Assembly (NCBI RefSeq): GCF_003050935.1
Contig: NZ_QAOX01000008.1
Location: 1-64,000 of the forward strand
DNA length: 64,000 nucleotides
Direction of reading: 5' to 3'
Origin: Luteibacter sp. OK325
GTDB taxonomy: Bacteria; Pseudomonadota; Gammaproteobacteria; Xanthomonadales; Rhodanobacteraceae
The translations under genes and the position numbers were made by a program. The notes beneath the pieces are model-generated. The model searched no databases, was not told the DNA's origin, and was given only the letters and a program-made list of their open reading frames with translations. Shown here one piece after another: positions 16,735 through 24,724 of this stretch; position 1 is the first letter of the stretch, and each line of letters opens with the position of its first letter.

Positions 16735-18846
16735 CTATCGTCCGAGAGCCGTCACCAGCTTGACGCGGCGGTTGTCCGGAACCTCGTTATAGGCGAGTAC
16801 ATGCAGGTTTTGGGCCACATGTCGGGTAAAGCGTGAAAGCCACGGACGAAGTGCCGGCGAGACCAGCAGGACGGCCGGTTCGCCGGCCGCTTCCTGACGT
16901 CGTGCCGCCTCGGCCACGTTCTGCTGCAGGCGGTCCGCAAGGCCCGGCTCGATGGCCGCGCCAGCGGGACCACCGCCCTGTAGGGACTGAAGAAGAATCT
17001 GCTCCAGTTCCGGCGCCAAAGTAATGACGGGGACCTCAGTTCCGAGGCCGGCGATCTCCTGCACGATCTGTCGGCCGAGGGTGACGCGCACGCTGGCCGC
17101 GAGGACGCCGGGATCCTGACTCTGGCCGGCATGCTCGGCCAGTGATTCGACGATGCCGCGGAAATTGCGGATGGGCACTCGCTCGGCGAGCAGGTTCTGC
17201 AGGACTTTGACCACCGCACCGAGCGACAGGCGCTTGGGCACGAGGTCCTCGACCAGCTTGGGTGTCTGCTGGGCCAGGCGGTCGAGCAGCTGCTGCACGT
17301 CCTGGTGACCGATGAGTTCGTGGGCATGGTTCTGCAGGATGTGGGACAGGTGCGTGGCGATCACCGTGGCCGGGTCGACCACCGTATAGCCCAGTGTCTG
17401 CGCGTGCTCGCGCAGGCCGGGCTCGATCCACACGGCATCCAGTCCGAAGGCCGGATCGCGCGTGGCGATGCCATTGATGGTGCCGTGCACGCGGCCCGGA
17501 TCGATCGCCAGCATGCGCTCGGTATGGATTTCCGCCTCGCCCATGGGCACGCCCATCAGCGAGATGCGATAACCGTGCGGCGAGAGGTCCAGGTTGTCGC
17601 GAATGTGTACGGACGGCACCAGGAAACCCAGTTCCTGCGACAGCTTGCGGCGCACCGACTTGATGCGCGCCATTAACTCACCACCTTGCGCCTTGTCGAC
17701 CAGCGGGATCAGGCGGTAGCCAACTTCCAGGCCGATCGTGTCGACCTGGGCCACGTCTTCCCACGACAGCTCGAGCCGCTCGCCGGGGGGTGTCGATTCC
17801 AGCGCCAGTTCGGTGCCCGGCGTCGTTGCACCGCCCAGCGTGCCGAGGTCGGCGAGGCGATCTTTGTTCTGCTGCAGCTTCCACGCGCCGAAACCGGCAG
17901 CGGCGGCGAGCAGAAGGAACGGCAGGTTCGGCATGCCCGGGACCAGGCCCATCGCGCCGAGCACGGCAGCCGCCACGCCCAGCGCCTTCGGCTGGCCGAA
18001 CAGCTGCCCCATCACGTGCTTGCTCATTTCCTGGGATTTGGACACACGGGTGACGATGACCGCCGTGGCGATCGAGAGCATCAGGCCCGGCACCTGGGCG
18101 ACCAGGCCGTCGCCGATGGTCAGCAGCGTATAGGTGCGCGCGGCTTCGGAGGCGGACAGGCCGTGTTGCAGCATGCCGATGAAGAAGCCGCCGATGATAT
18201 TGATCGCGAGGATGAGCATGCCGGCCGTGGCGTCGCCGCGGACGAACTTGGAAGCACCGTCCATCGAACCGTAGAAGTCCGCTTCCTCGCGCACTTCCTG
18301 GCGGCGCTCGCGCGCCTGTTCCTGGGTGAGCAGGCCGGCGTTGAGGTCGGCGTCGATCGCCATCTGCTTGCCGGGCATCGCGTCGAGGGTGAAGCGGGCG
18401 GTCACTTCGGAGACGCGCGTGGCGCCCTTGGTCACGACCACGAAGTTGATGATGGTCAGGATGGCGAAGACCACGAAGCCGACGGCGAAGTTGCCACCGA
18501 TGACGAACTCGCCGAAGGCCTCGATCACCTTGCCGGCCGCGCCCGGGCCGTTGTGGCCGTGCAGCAGCACCACGCGCGTGGAGGCGATGTTCAGCGCCAG
18601 GCGCAACAACGTCGCGAAGAGCACCACGGTCGGGAACGAGGCCAGTTCCAGCGGGCGCATCACGTACATGGTGGCCAGCAGGATCACCAGGGACAGCGCG
18701 ATGTTGAAGGTGAACAGCAGGTCCAGCATGAACGGTGGCAGCGGCAGCATGAGCATGCCGAGCATGACCAGCATGATCACCGGCGCGGCAATGCCCCGCC
18801 GGCCGATCTGCCGGAACGTGCCCATGAGCGTGGTCGTAGCTGCCAT
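16735..18846 (-). CDS. flhA: Flagellar export gate protein FlhA
   Basis: 703 aa. About eight N-terminal membrane helices (to about residue 330) with the conserved FHIPEP-family cytoplasmic loop between helices 4 and 5 (TRVSEVTARFTLDAMPGKQM, YGSMDGASKFVRGD), then a large cytoplasmic domain (YRLIPLVDKAQGGELMARI) that binds chaperone-substrate complexes. It forms the nonameric export gate. The ATG at 18846 has GGAT about 8 nt upstream; a GTG at 18852 overlaps the flhB stop and is an alternative start. Confidence 0.96.
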   Translation of the reverse strand: MAATTTLMGTFRQIGRRGIAAPVIMLVMLGMLMLPLPPFMLDLLFTFNIALSLVILLATMYVMRPLELASFPTVVLFATLLRLALNIASTRVVLLHGHNGPGAAGKVIEAFGEFVIGGNFAVGFVVFAILTIINFVVVTKGATRVSEVTARFTLDAMPGKQMAIDADLNAGLLTQEQARERRQEVREEADFYGSMDGASKFVRGDATAGMLILAINIIGGFFIGMLQHGLSASEAARTYTLLTIGDGLVAQVPGLMLSIATAVIVTRVSKSQEMSKHVMGQLFGQPKALGVAAAVLGAMGLVPGMPNLPFLLLAAAAGFGAWKLQQNKDRLADLGTLGGATTPGTELALESTPPGERLELSWEDVAQVDTIGLEVGYRLIPLVDKAQGGELMARIKSVRRKLSQELGFLVPSVHIRDNLDLSPHGYRISLMGVPMGEAEIHTERMLAIDPGRVHGTINGIATRDPAFGLDAVWIEPGLREHAQTLGYTVVDPATVIATHLSHILQNHAHELIGHQDVQQLLDRLAQQTPKLVEDLVPKRLSLGAVVKVLQNLLAERVPIRNFRGIVESLAEHAGQSQDPGVLAASVRVTLGRQIVQEIAGLGTEVPVITLAPELEQILLQSLQGGGPAGAAIEPGLADRLQQNVAEAARRQEAAGEPAVLLVSPALRPWLSRFTRHVAQNLHVLAYNEVPDNRRVKLVTALGR

Positions 18847-18848
18847 CG

Positions 18849-19991
18849 TCACTTATCCATACGGTAGGGGCCGAGCAGTTCAGGATCGATGTCCTGCTCG
18901 GGCAGATCGGGCGGGAGGTCGCCAACGGCGATCGCCTGCTTCAGGCGGAACACATAGGCCAGGATCTGGGCCACGGCGACATACAGTGCCGAGGGGATCT
19001 CGCGACCGACTTCCGTGGTTGCATACAAGGCGCGTGCCAACGGCGGCGATTCGACGACAGGAACCTTCGCCCCACCCGCCACGTCGCGAATCTGCTGGGC
19101 CAGGACGTCCACACCCTTTGCTACCACTCGCGGCGCGCCCATTTTCACTTCGTCGTACTTGAGCGCCACGGCGAAGTGAGTCGGGTTGACCACGATCACA
19201 TCCGCCGTAGGAACGTCTTCCATCATTCGCCGACGCGACATCTGGTGCTGCATCTGACGGATCTTTGACTTCAGCTCGGGACTGCCGTCGCTTTCCTTGT
19301 GCTCGTCCTTCACCTCCTGCTTGGTCATGCGCATCTTCTTGGTGAAGCTGAAGGCCTGCCAGGGCGCATCGACCAGGGCAATCAGCCCCAGCGCGCAAGC
19401 GAAGATCAGCGACGCATGGCCGAGCACGCCGAAGGTATGGGCGATGCCCTCCTTCACCGGGCCGCTGCCCACCGCGTACATCTCGCGAGTGGTGCGATTG
19501 AGGAACCAGACCAGCGCACCGCCGATAAGCAGCAGCTTCAGCAACGACTTGCCCAGCTCGACCAGACCGTTCATCGAGACCAGGCGGCCGAAGCCCTTGA
19601 TCGGGTCCATGCGGTCGAACTTCGGTACCAGGGCCTCGGCTGAGAAGTTGAGGCCGCCCATCAGCGCAGGGGCGGCGATGGCAGCCACCGCGGTCACGGT
19701 GAACACCGGGCCGAGTAGCTTCAGGCCTTCACCGGCTGCGGTCATCAGGGCGCGACTCAGACCATTGGCCGCGAACAGATCGTCCCGGCCGTAACGCAGC
19801 CCTACGTGCATGATGTTCGCGGCATGCACGGCCATCTGCTCGCGCGAGGCGATCATCGTGGTTACGCCAGCGAGTACCACCACGGCGGTGGAAAGGTCGC
19901 GCGAACGCGGCAGGTCGCCCTTCTCGCGCGCTTCGCGAAGGCGTTTGTCACTAGGTGATTCGGTTTTGTCTTCCTGGTCGGACTCACTCAC
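18849..19991 (-). CDS. flhB: Flagellar export switch protein FlhB
   Basis: 380 aa with four membrane helices and a C-terminal cytoplasmic domain carrying the autocleavage motif NPTH (VVNPTHFAVALKY), which switches export from rod/hook to filament substrates. The N-terminus DKTESPSDKRLREAREKGDLPRS is the family signature. The GTG start overlaps the fliR stop (GTGA) and has GGGAGG about 9 nt upstream, ruling out the upstream in-frame extension to 20084. Confidence 0.96.
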   Translation of the reverse strand: MSESDQEDKTESPSDKRLREAREKGDLPRSRDLSTAVVVLAGVTTMIASREQMAVHAANIMHVGLRYGRDDLFAANGLSRALMTAAGEGLKLLGPVFTVTAVAAIAAPALMGGLNFSAEALVPKFDRMDPIKGFGRLVSMNGLVELGKSLLKLLLIGGALVWFLNRTTREMYAVGSGPVKEGIAHTFGVLGHASLIFACALGLIALVDAPWQAFSFTKKMRMTKQEVKDEHKESDGSPELKSKIRQMQHQMSRRRMMEDVPTADVIVVNPTHFAVALKYDEVKMGAPRVVAKGVDVLAQQIRDVAGGAKVPVVESPPLARALYATTEVGREIPSALYVAVAQILAYVFRLKQAIAVGDLPPDLPEQDIDPELLGPYRMDK

Positions 19992-20764
19992 GGCGAGGAC
20001 CTCCCGACCATCTGGCGCATGGCTTCCCAGGCGTCCGTCTGCAGCGAATCCCAGGCGCTGGGCAGGCCGCGCAGCGCGAGCCACACGGCGATGATGCCCA
20101 GGCAGATGGTGATCGGAAATCCGACCGCGAAGAGGTTCATCGACGGTGCCGAACGGCTGATCGCGCCGAAGCCGAGGTTGACCACGAGCACGGCGGTGAG
20201 GGCCGGCAGCGCAACGCGTACGGCACCCGCGAACAGGTGGCTGGCGAACTGGAGCACGCCCCAGATGCCCTCCGCACCGATGCCATGGTCGCTCACCGGC
20301 ATGGTGCGAAAGCTATCGGCAAGCAGACTGATCAGCTGCAGATGGCCATTCATCACCAGGAACAGCAGGGTCACGATCATCGTATAGAACTGGCCGAGCA
20401 CCGGCGTGGTGCCGCCGACACCCGGGTTCACCACTTCGGCGAAGCCCAGGCTCATAGCCTGCGAAACGAACTGGCCGCCGAACGCCACCGCCTCGAACAC
20501 GATCTTGAGGATGAAACCGAGCGCGGCGCCGATGAGTACCTGCTGGGCCAGCGTCGCCACGCCCTGCGCGGACAGTGGGTGAAGCGCCAACGGCGCCAGC
20601 GGGGCAAGGGTCATGGTCAACAGCACCGCCAGGCCCATCTTGATGCGCACGGGAATCGTGGTCGCCCCCAGAACCGGCGCGACGAGTAGCAGGCCGGAGA
20701 TGCGGGCCATCGCCCAGCACGCCGCACCCACCCACCCTTCGAGCTGGTTCAGGTCGATCGGCAT
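19988..20764 (-). CDS. fliR: Flagellar export gate protein FliR
   Basis: 258 aa integral membrane protein (about six hydrophobic segments; PVLGATTIPVRIKMGLAVLL, GFAEVVNPGVGG, NLGFGAISRSAPSMNLFAVG are typical). With FliP and FliQ it builds the helical core of the export gate. The start at MPIDLNQLEGW overlaps the fliQ stop (TGATG); the longer in-frame reading is a fliQ shadow. Confidence 0.95.
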   Translation of the reverse strand: MPIDLNQLEGWVGAACWAMARISGLLLVAPVLGATTIPVRIKMGLAVLLTMTLAPLAPLALHPLSAQGVATLAQQVLIGAALGFILKIVFEAVAFGGQFVSQAMSLGFAEVVNPGVGGTTPVLGQFYTMIVTLLFLVMNGHLQLISLLADSFRTMPVSDHGIGAEGIWGVLQFASHLFAGAVRVALPALTAVLVVNLGFGAISRSAPSMNLFAVGFPITICLGIIAVWLALRGLPSAWDSLQTDAWEAMRQMVGRSSP

Positions 20765-21033
20765 CAACGCACCGCCTGGGGCAGGCTTTCGATGAGCGTG
20801 CGGGTGAATGTCACCAGGGTGCGCAGCATCCACGGGCCGGTGATGATCATCACCAGCGCCATCGAGATGAGCTTCGGAATGAAGCTGAGGGTCTGCTCGT
20901 TGATCTGCGTCGCCGCCTGCACCATGCCGATGATCAGACCCACCGCAAGCGCGGTGAGCAACAGCGGCGCGCCAACCAGCATCGCGATATGCAGGGCCTG
21001 CTGCCCGAAGGCGATGACCGATTCGGGCGTCAT
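20764..21033 (-). CDS. fliQ: Flagellar export gate protein FliQ
   Basis: 89 aa with two membrane helices (about 15-40 and 52-78) and the family pattern TPESVIAFGQQAL, QAATQINEQTLSFIPK. Four copies assemble with FliP5FliR1 in the export gate. The ATG overlaps the fliP stop (ATGA) and the gene overlaps fliR, as is normal for fliPQR. Confidence 0.96.
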   Translation of the reverse strand: MTPESVIAFGQQALHIAMLVGAPLLLTALAVGLIIGMVQAATQINEQTLSFIPKLISMALVMIITGPWMLRTLVTFTRTLIESLPQAVR

Positions 21034-21860
21034 TGGTAGAAGCTCCCGGCCAGGGTCCCGAGCAGCAGTGTCCAGCCGTCGACCAGGACGAAAAGCATGA
21101 TCTTGAACGGCAGCGAGATGATCATCGGCGAGACCATCATCATGCCCATCGACATCAGCACGCTGGCCACGACCAGATCGATGATCAGGAACGGAATGAA
21201 CAGCAGGAAGCCCATCTGGAAAGCGGTCTTCAGCTCACTGGTCACGAAGGCGGGCAGCGCGACGCGGTAAGGCACCGAATCCTTGTCCGCATAGGGCTGC
21301 TCACCGGCGAGCTTGGTGAACAGCTGGAGATCCGGCTCGCGGGTCTGGTCGAGCATGAAGTGGCGAAATGGCGCGGCGGCGAGCGGAACGGCGTCCTGCA
21401 CAGACATCTGACCGTCCATGTACGGTTTGATACCCGTGTCGTAGGCCTTGTTGATCACCGGCGACATCACGAACAACGTGAGGAACAGCGACAGGCCGAG
21501 GATGACCTGGTTGGGCGGCGTGCTGTTGGTACCCAGCGCCTGGCGGAGAAAGCCGAGCACGATGACGATGCGGGTGAACGAGGTCATCATCAGCAGGATC
21601 GCCGGGAGGACCGTCAGCGCCGTCATCAGCGCCAGCATCTGGATTGACAGCGACCAGTTCTGGCTGCCATTGGCGCCCGGCTGCACGTTCAGCAGCTGGA
21701 TACCCGGCGGCGACAGCGGATCGGCAGCGAAGGCGGCCATCGGCGCGAAAAGCAGGATGACGAAGACAAACAACGACCAGCAGCGCACTTTGTGGGACTG
21801 CTTTGTGAAGGACCGCTCTCTGTGGGAGCGGGCTACGCCCGCGATAGCCTCCCCGATCAT
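21030..21860 (-). CDS. fliP: Flagellar export gate protein FliP, REP in 5' end
   Basis: 276 aa by the ATG that overlaps the fliO stop (ATGA). The conserved protein begins with a signal peptide (LFVFVILLFAPMAAFA) and continues with the FliP signature (MMTSFTRIVIVLGFLRQALGT, NQVILGLSLFLTLFVM, PFLIIDLVVASVLMSMGMMM). The first about 28 residues (MIGEAIAGVARSHRERSFTK...) are translated from a REP hairpin at 21821-21846 and its surroundings and give the signal peptide an unusually long basic n-region. An internal GTG at 21788 would restore a normal length but has no visible ribosome site. FliP forms the pentameric core of the gate. Confidence 0.93.
   Translation of the reverse strand: MIGEAIAGVARSHRERSFTKQSHKVRCWSLFVFVILLFAPMAAFAADPLSPPGIQLLNVQPGANGSQNWSLSIQMLALMTALTVLPAILLMMTSFTRIVIVLGFLRQALGTNSTPPNQVILGLSLFLTLFVMSPVINKAYDTGIKPYMDGQMSVQDAVPLAAAPFRHFMLDQTREPDLQLFTKLAGEQPYADKDSVPYRVALPAFVTSELKTAFQMGFLLFIPFLIIDLVVASVLMSMGMMMVSPMIISLPFKIMLFVLVDGWTLLLGTLAGSFYQ
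21821..21846 (+). repeat. REP hairpin at the fliO-fliP junction
   Basis: On the plus strand, GTGGGAGC head followed by a hairpin (GCGGGCTACGCCCGC). This is a separate subfamily from the copies in cheA. It lies within the translated 5' end of fliP if the ATG coupled to fliO is used. Confidence 0.85.
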
Positions 21861-22285
21861 GGCCGCTTCCACTGATTGAGCACGTCGCGAAAACCACGAA
21901 TCGCCGGCACTGAAGCCGTCGGCGTGGTGTCGTCCTGTACCGGCGTGGCCAGGACATGCAGCGTACGCAGGCCACCGGTGGGCGAGGCGCCGACCAGGAG
22001 CTGCGTGCCACCGACTTCGAGCAGCATGACCTTTTCCTTGATGCCGACCGGCATCGATTCGATAACGCGGATCTTCCGGCCGCCCGGACGCACGCGCCCC
22101 TGGGCGCGACGGCTCAGCCAGCCAACGAAAAAAATGAGCGCGATGACGCCGAGCAGGCTGATCAGCACGCGAACCAGTTCCGCGCCCGAATCCACCGCCG
22201 GAGTGGTGAGCGGGGCAGCCACCGGGGCCGCCATCAGGGCGCAGGAAAGGAAACCACCCATGAGGGCGGCGGCAGTACGGCGCAT
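21857..22285 (-). CDS. fliO: Flagellar biosynthesis protein FliO
   Basis: 142 aa. Signal-like N-terminus (LMGGFLSCALMAAPVAAP), a membrane helix at about residues 38-60 (LVRVLISLLGVIALIFFVGWL), then a basic FliO domain (RKIRVIESMPVGIKEKVMLLEVGGTQLLVGASPTGG). It helps FliP assemble. The ATG has GGTGAT upstream; a GTG at 22294 overlapping the fliN stop is an alternative. Confidence 0.93.
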   Translation of the reverse strand: MRRTAAALMGGFLSCALMAAPVAAPLTTPAVDSGAELVRVLISLLGVIALIFFVGWLSRRAQGRVRPGGRKIRVIESMPVGIKEKVMLLEVGGTQLLVGASPTGGLRTLHVLATPVQDDTTPTASVPAIRGFRDVLNQWKRP

Positions 22286-22290
22286 GATGA

Positions 22291-22629
22291 TCACCGCAGC
22301 TTGCGGACGCGCTCGGCCGGACTGATCACGTCGGTCAGCCGGATACCGAACTTCTCGTTGATCACGACCACTTCGCCGTGGGCGACCAGGGTCCCGTTAA
22401 CGAACACATCCAGCGGTTCGCCGGCGGCACGGTCCAGTTCGACCACCGAGCCCTGGTTGAGCTGGAGCAGGTTGCGGATGCTGATCTTGGTACGACCGAC
22501 TTCCATCGCCATCGTGACCGGCACGTCCAGGATGACGTCGAGGTTCACCTCGGCACCCAGGCCCATGGACTTGTGCAGGCTGGCTTCGTTGGCGCCTTCG
22601 ATCTCTTCGAGCGTGGTGGGTTCGTTCAT
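22291..22629 (-). CDS. fliN: Flagellar switch protein FliN
   Basis: 112 aa SpoA-domain protein (VNLDVILDVPVTMAMEVGRTKI, LNQGSVVELDRAAGEPLDVFVNG, GEVVVINEKFGIRLTDVIS). It forms the lower C-ring with FliM and binds CheY-P and FliH. Unusually it is separated from fliM by 359 bp containing REPs and its own sigma54 promoter (22671-22686), so here it heads a new operon instead of following fliM. Confidence 0.96.
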   Translation of the reverse strand: MNEPTTLEEIEGANEASLHKSMGLGAEVNLDVILDVPVTMAMEVGRTKISIRNLLQLNQGSVVELDRAAGEPLDVFVNGTLVAHGEVVVINEKFGIRLTDVISPAERVRKLR

Positions 22630-22670
22630 GTCGGTTCCGGTGATCGCGTTGCTGGGTATGTACCCTTAGA

Positions 22671-22686
22671 AGCAAACGGCGTGCCA
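22671..22686 (-). promoter_or_regulatory. Sigma54 promoter of the fliN operon
   Basis: On the minus strand TGGCAC-GCCGT-TTGCT: exact -24 element, N5, and -12 element with the GC dinucleotide at the correct spacing. It lies about 42 bp upstream of the fliN ATG and would start the long fliN-to-DUF2802 transcript under RpoN/FleQ. Confidence 0.85.
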
Positions 22687-22774
22687 TGGATTCGGCGACC
22701 GGGAGACGGTGAATTTTTCGTGTTTTTTCAGGTGTTTGGCGGGGTGACCTGGGGAGCCCAGGCCGACCCGAAAC

Positions 22775-22837
22775 TGACGCTTGTCGGAAAGCTGACGCGT
22801 GACGGCAGTTGCGCGCGGAGACGGTCAGTTGACGTCA
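22775..22837. promoter_or_regulatory. Cluster of TGACGC/GTCA half-sites, candidate FleQ enhancer
   Basis: TGACGC at 22775-22780 and 22793-22798, TGACG at 22800, GTCA at 22824 and TGACGTCA at 22830-22837, about 100-160 bp upstream of the fliN sigma54 promoter. That is the usual distance for an enhancer-binding protein. Assignment to FleQ is inference. Confidence 0.4.
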
Positions 22838-22862
22838 GGTTGGGGGACTGGGGCGAGCACCC

Positions 22863-22976
22863 ATCGCCGCTGAAGCGGCTCCCACACAAAGCAGATGACC
22901 GGCTCCCACACAAAGCAAATGACCCACCGGCCCAGGGGTCCGGCAGGTCTTTTGTGGGAGCCGATTCATCGGCGAT
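22863..22976. repeat. REP pair plus 24-bp tandem repeat
   Basis: An inverted REP at 22863-22886 (GCCGCTGAAGCGGC type) and a direct one at 22953-22976 (GCCGATTCATCGGC type). Between them, 22877-22900 and 22901-22924 are a tandem direct repeat of 24 bp differing at one base, each starting with the REP tail GGCTCCCACA. Confidence 0.9.
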
Positions 22977-22988
22977 GCTTTTCAGACC

Positions 22989-24011
22989 TCAAACCAACTC
23001 AGGAATCGGCTCGGTGGTCGTCACCGGCATGGCCTTGCCCTCGCCGCGCTTGCGCATCAGCGAATCGAACTGGATGGCCTTATTGCCGTTGGAATTGGCC
23101 ATGCGGCCGCGGAAGATCGGCACGTCCTCGGCGAAGATCGTGGCGAACTCCGGCAGGTTGATCGGAATGACGTCGCCCTTGCGCAGGTGCAGGAAGTCGC
23201 CGATGGTCAGCCGTGCTTCGGCCAGCATCGAGGTGACCTCCACTTCTGCGTCGAGGATCTCTTCGTGCAGGTTCTGGATCCAGCGTTCGTCACGCTCCGC
23301 GCGGTCGCTCTGTACGCCGGCGTCGAGCAACTCGCGGATCGGCTCGACCATCGAGTACGGCAGGGTCAGGTGCACTTCGCCGCCACCGCCATCGAGTTCG
23401 ATATGGAAGCGCGACACCACCACGGTTTCCGTGGGGCTGACGATGTTGGCGAACTGCGGATTGATCTCGGAATTGAGGAACTCGAACTGCATCTTCAACA
23501 CCGGTGCCCAGGCCTCGGCCATGGCCGTGAAGGCTTCCTGCAGCACGATCTGGATCACGCGGTTCTCGGTCGGGGTGAAATCCCGGCCTTCGATCCGCGC
23601 GTGATAGCGGCCGTCGCCGCCGAAGAAATTGTCGATGACGGTGAAGACCAGGCGCGGCTCGAACACCATCAACGCCGTACCGCGAAGCGGCTTGATCCGG
23701 ATCAGGTTGAGATTGCTCGGCACCGCCAACGAGTGCACATACTCGTTGAACTTGGTCATCTTCACGCCAAGCACCGAGACTTCACAGGACTTGCGCAGCA
23801 CGTTGAAGAGGTTGGCGCGGAAGTAACGGGCGAAGCGGTCGTTGACCATTTCCAGCGTCGGCAGGCGGCCGCGGACGATGCGGTCCTGCTGGGTGAAGTC
23901 GTAGTCCAGGATGCCACCGGGCGGCGGAAGCTCGATCTCGGTCTCGACCGCGCCGCCTTCCACGCCAGCCAGGAGGGCGTCGATTTCTTCCTGGGTAAGG
24001 ATGTCACTCAT
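22989..24011 (-). CDS. fliM: Flagellar motor switch protein FliM
   Basis: 340 aa. The N-terminal CheY-P-binding peptide (DILTQEEIDALLAGV, residues 3-17), the CheC-like middle domain (FARYFRANLFNVLRKSCEVSV, with the GGDG loop in DNFFGGDGRYHAR) and a C-terminal SpoA domain (VEVTSMLAEARLTIGDFLHLRKGDVIPI). It builds the C-ring and sets rotation direction. It lies 15 bp after fliL and is the last gene of that two-gene unit before the REP-filled gap. Confidence 0.97.
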   Translation of the reverse strand: MSDILTQEEIDALLAGVEGGAVETEIELPPPGGILDYDFTQQDRIVRGRLPTLEMVNDRFARYFRANLFNVLRKSCEVSVLGVKMTKFNEYVHSLAVPSNLNLIRIKPLRGTALMVFEPRLVFTVIDNFFGGDGRYHARIEGRDFTPTENRVIQIVLQEAFTAMAEAWAPVLKMQFEFLNSEINPQFANIVSPTETVVVSRFHIELDGGGGEVHLTLPYSMVEPIRELLDAGVQSDRAERDERWIQNLHEEILDAEVEVTSMLAEARLTIGDFLHLRKGDVIPINLPEFATIFAEDVPIFRGRMANSNGNKAIQFDSLMRKRGEGKAMPVTTTEPIPELV

Positions 24012-24026
24012 GGCTGAAGCTTCCCG

Positions 24027-24527
24027 TCACTGCATGATGAAGCTGGTGAAGTAGACCGCGTCCACGCCGGGACGACCGATCTTCTCCTTGAGCACGCGCT
24101 GGATTTCGGCCAGCGCGGCGGCCTGCAGCTTGAGCTTGCCCTTCACGTCGGACAGCGACTTGATGTCCTGCGCGGAGAACAGCATCAGCAGCGCATTGCG
24201 GATCTCGGGATCGGCCTCCTTGGCGGCGGCGATCGCTTCGGGATCGTGCGACATCACGTTCACGCCCACCTGCAGGAAACGCAGGGCGGTATCGTCCTGG
24301 AAATTGACCACGAAGGCGGGGTCGAGCTGCAGGTAAACGGCCGGCTTGGACTTGGCGAGCTCGGTCGCGTCAGCGGCGCCTGCCTTGCCGTGGCCGCCCT
24401 TCATCATGACGTAGCCGCCCACGCCGCCGGCAACAAGCACCACCAGCGCGGCGACGAGGATGAGCCCGCCCTTGCCCTTCTTCTTGGGAACGGCGCCTTC
24501 GGTGGATTCTTTGGGTGCTGCGGCCAT
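24027..24527 (-). CDS. fliL: Flagellar basal body-associated protein FliL
   Basis: 166 aa. Basic cytoplasmic N-terminus (PKKKGKGG), one membrane helix at about residues 23-42 (LILVAALVVLVAGGVGGYVMM), and a periplasmic FliL domain (YLQLDPAFVVNFQDDTALRFLQV, GRPGVDAVYFTSFIMQ). It supports stator function under load. AGAGG lies about 8 nt before the ATG; a sigma54 promoter lies 63-78 bp upstream. Confidence 0.94.
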   Translation of the reverse strand: MAAAPKESTEGAVPKKKGKGGLILVAALVVLVAGGVGGYVMMKGGHGKAGAADATELAKSKPAVYLQLDPAFVVNFQDDTALRFLQVGVNVMSHDPEAIAAAKEADPEIRNALLMLFSAQDIKSLSDVKGKLKLQAAALAEIQRVLKEKIGRPGVDAVYFTSFIMQ

Positions 24528-24589
24528 GCGTGGAACCTCTGCAATGCGAATACGAATACGGTCGTGCCCGTAGGGCTTGCAGGTATTGT

Positions 24590-24605
24590 TGCAAGCCACG
24601 TGCCA
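24590..24605 (-). promoter_or_regulatory. Sigma54 promoter of fliL-fliM
   Basis: Minus strand TGGCAC-GTGGC-TTGCA, a perfect match to the -24/-12 consensus and spacing, in the 196-bp gap after fliK. TGACGC half-sites lie upstream at 24644-24649 and 24690-24695, with GTCA at 24709. Confidence 0.88.
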
Positions 24606-24724
24606 TCCGCGTCATCCGGTATGCGGATGGAAAGATGGCGCTGTGACGCGGTTCTCGTCGAGAGACCGCCCCGGCGGAAGAGGCGATAATTTGACGCCCG
24701 CCGACATCACGTCACCGAGACGGG

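Larger units (their letters stand above)
22630..22988. other. fliM-fliN gap: promoter, TGAC sites and REPs
   Basis: 359 bp without a gene. From the fliN side: leader, sigma54 promoter (22671-22686), a cluster of TGACGC/GTCA half-sites (22775-22837), then REP material (22863-22976). No coding signal was seen. Confidence 0.8.

Noticed and set aside
17686-18867. Long plus-strand ORF opposite flhA, and similar ORFs opposite cheA, ftsY and fliF
   Set aside because: Antisense shadows of conserved genes in high-GC DNA; His/Arg/Gln-rich with no domain and no ribosome site.
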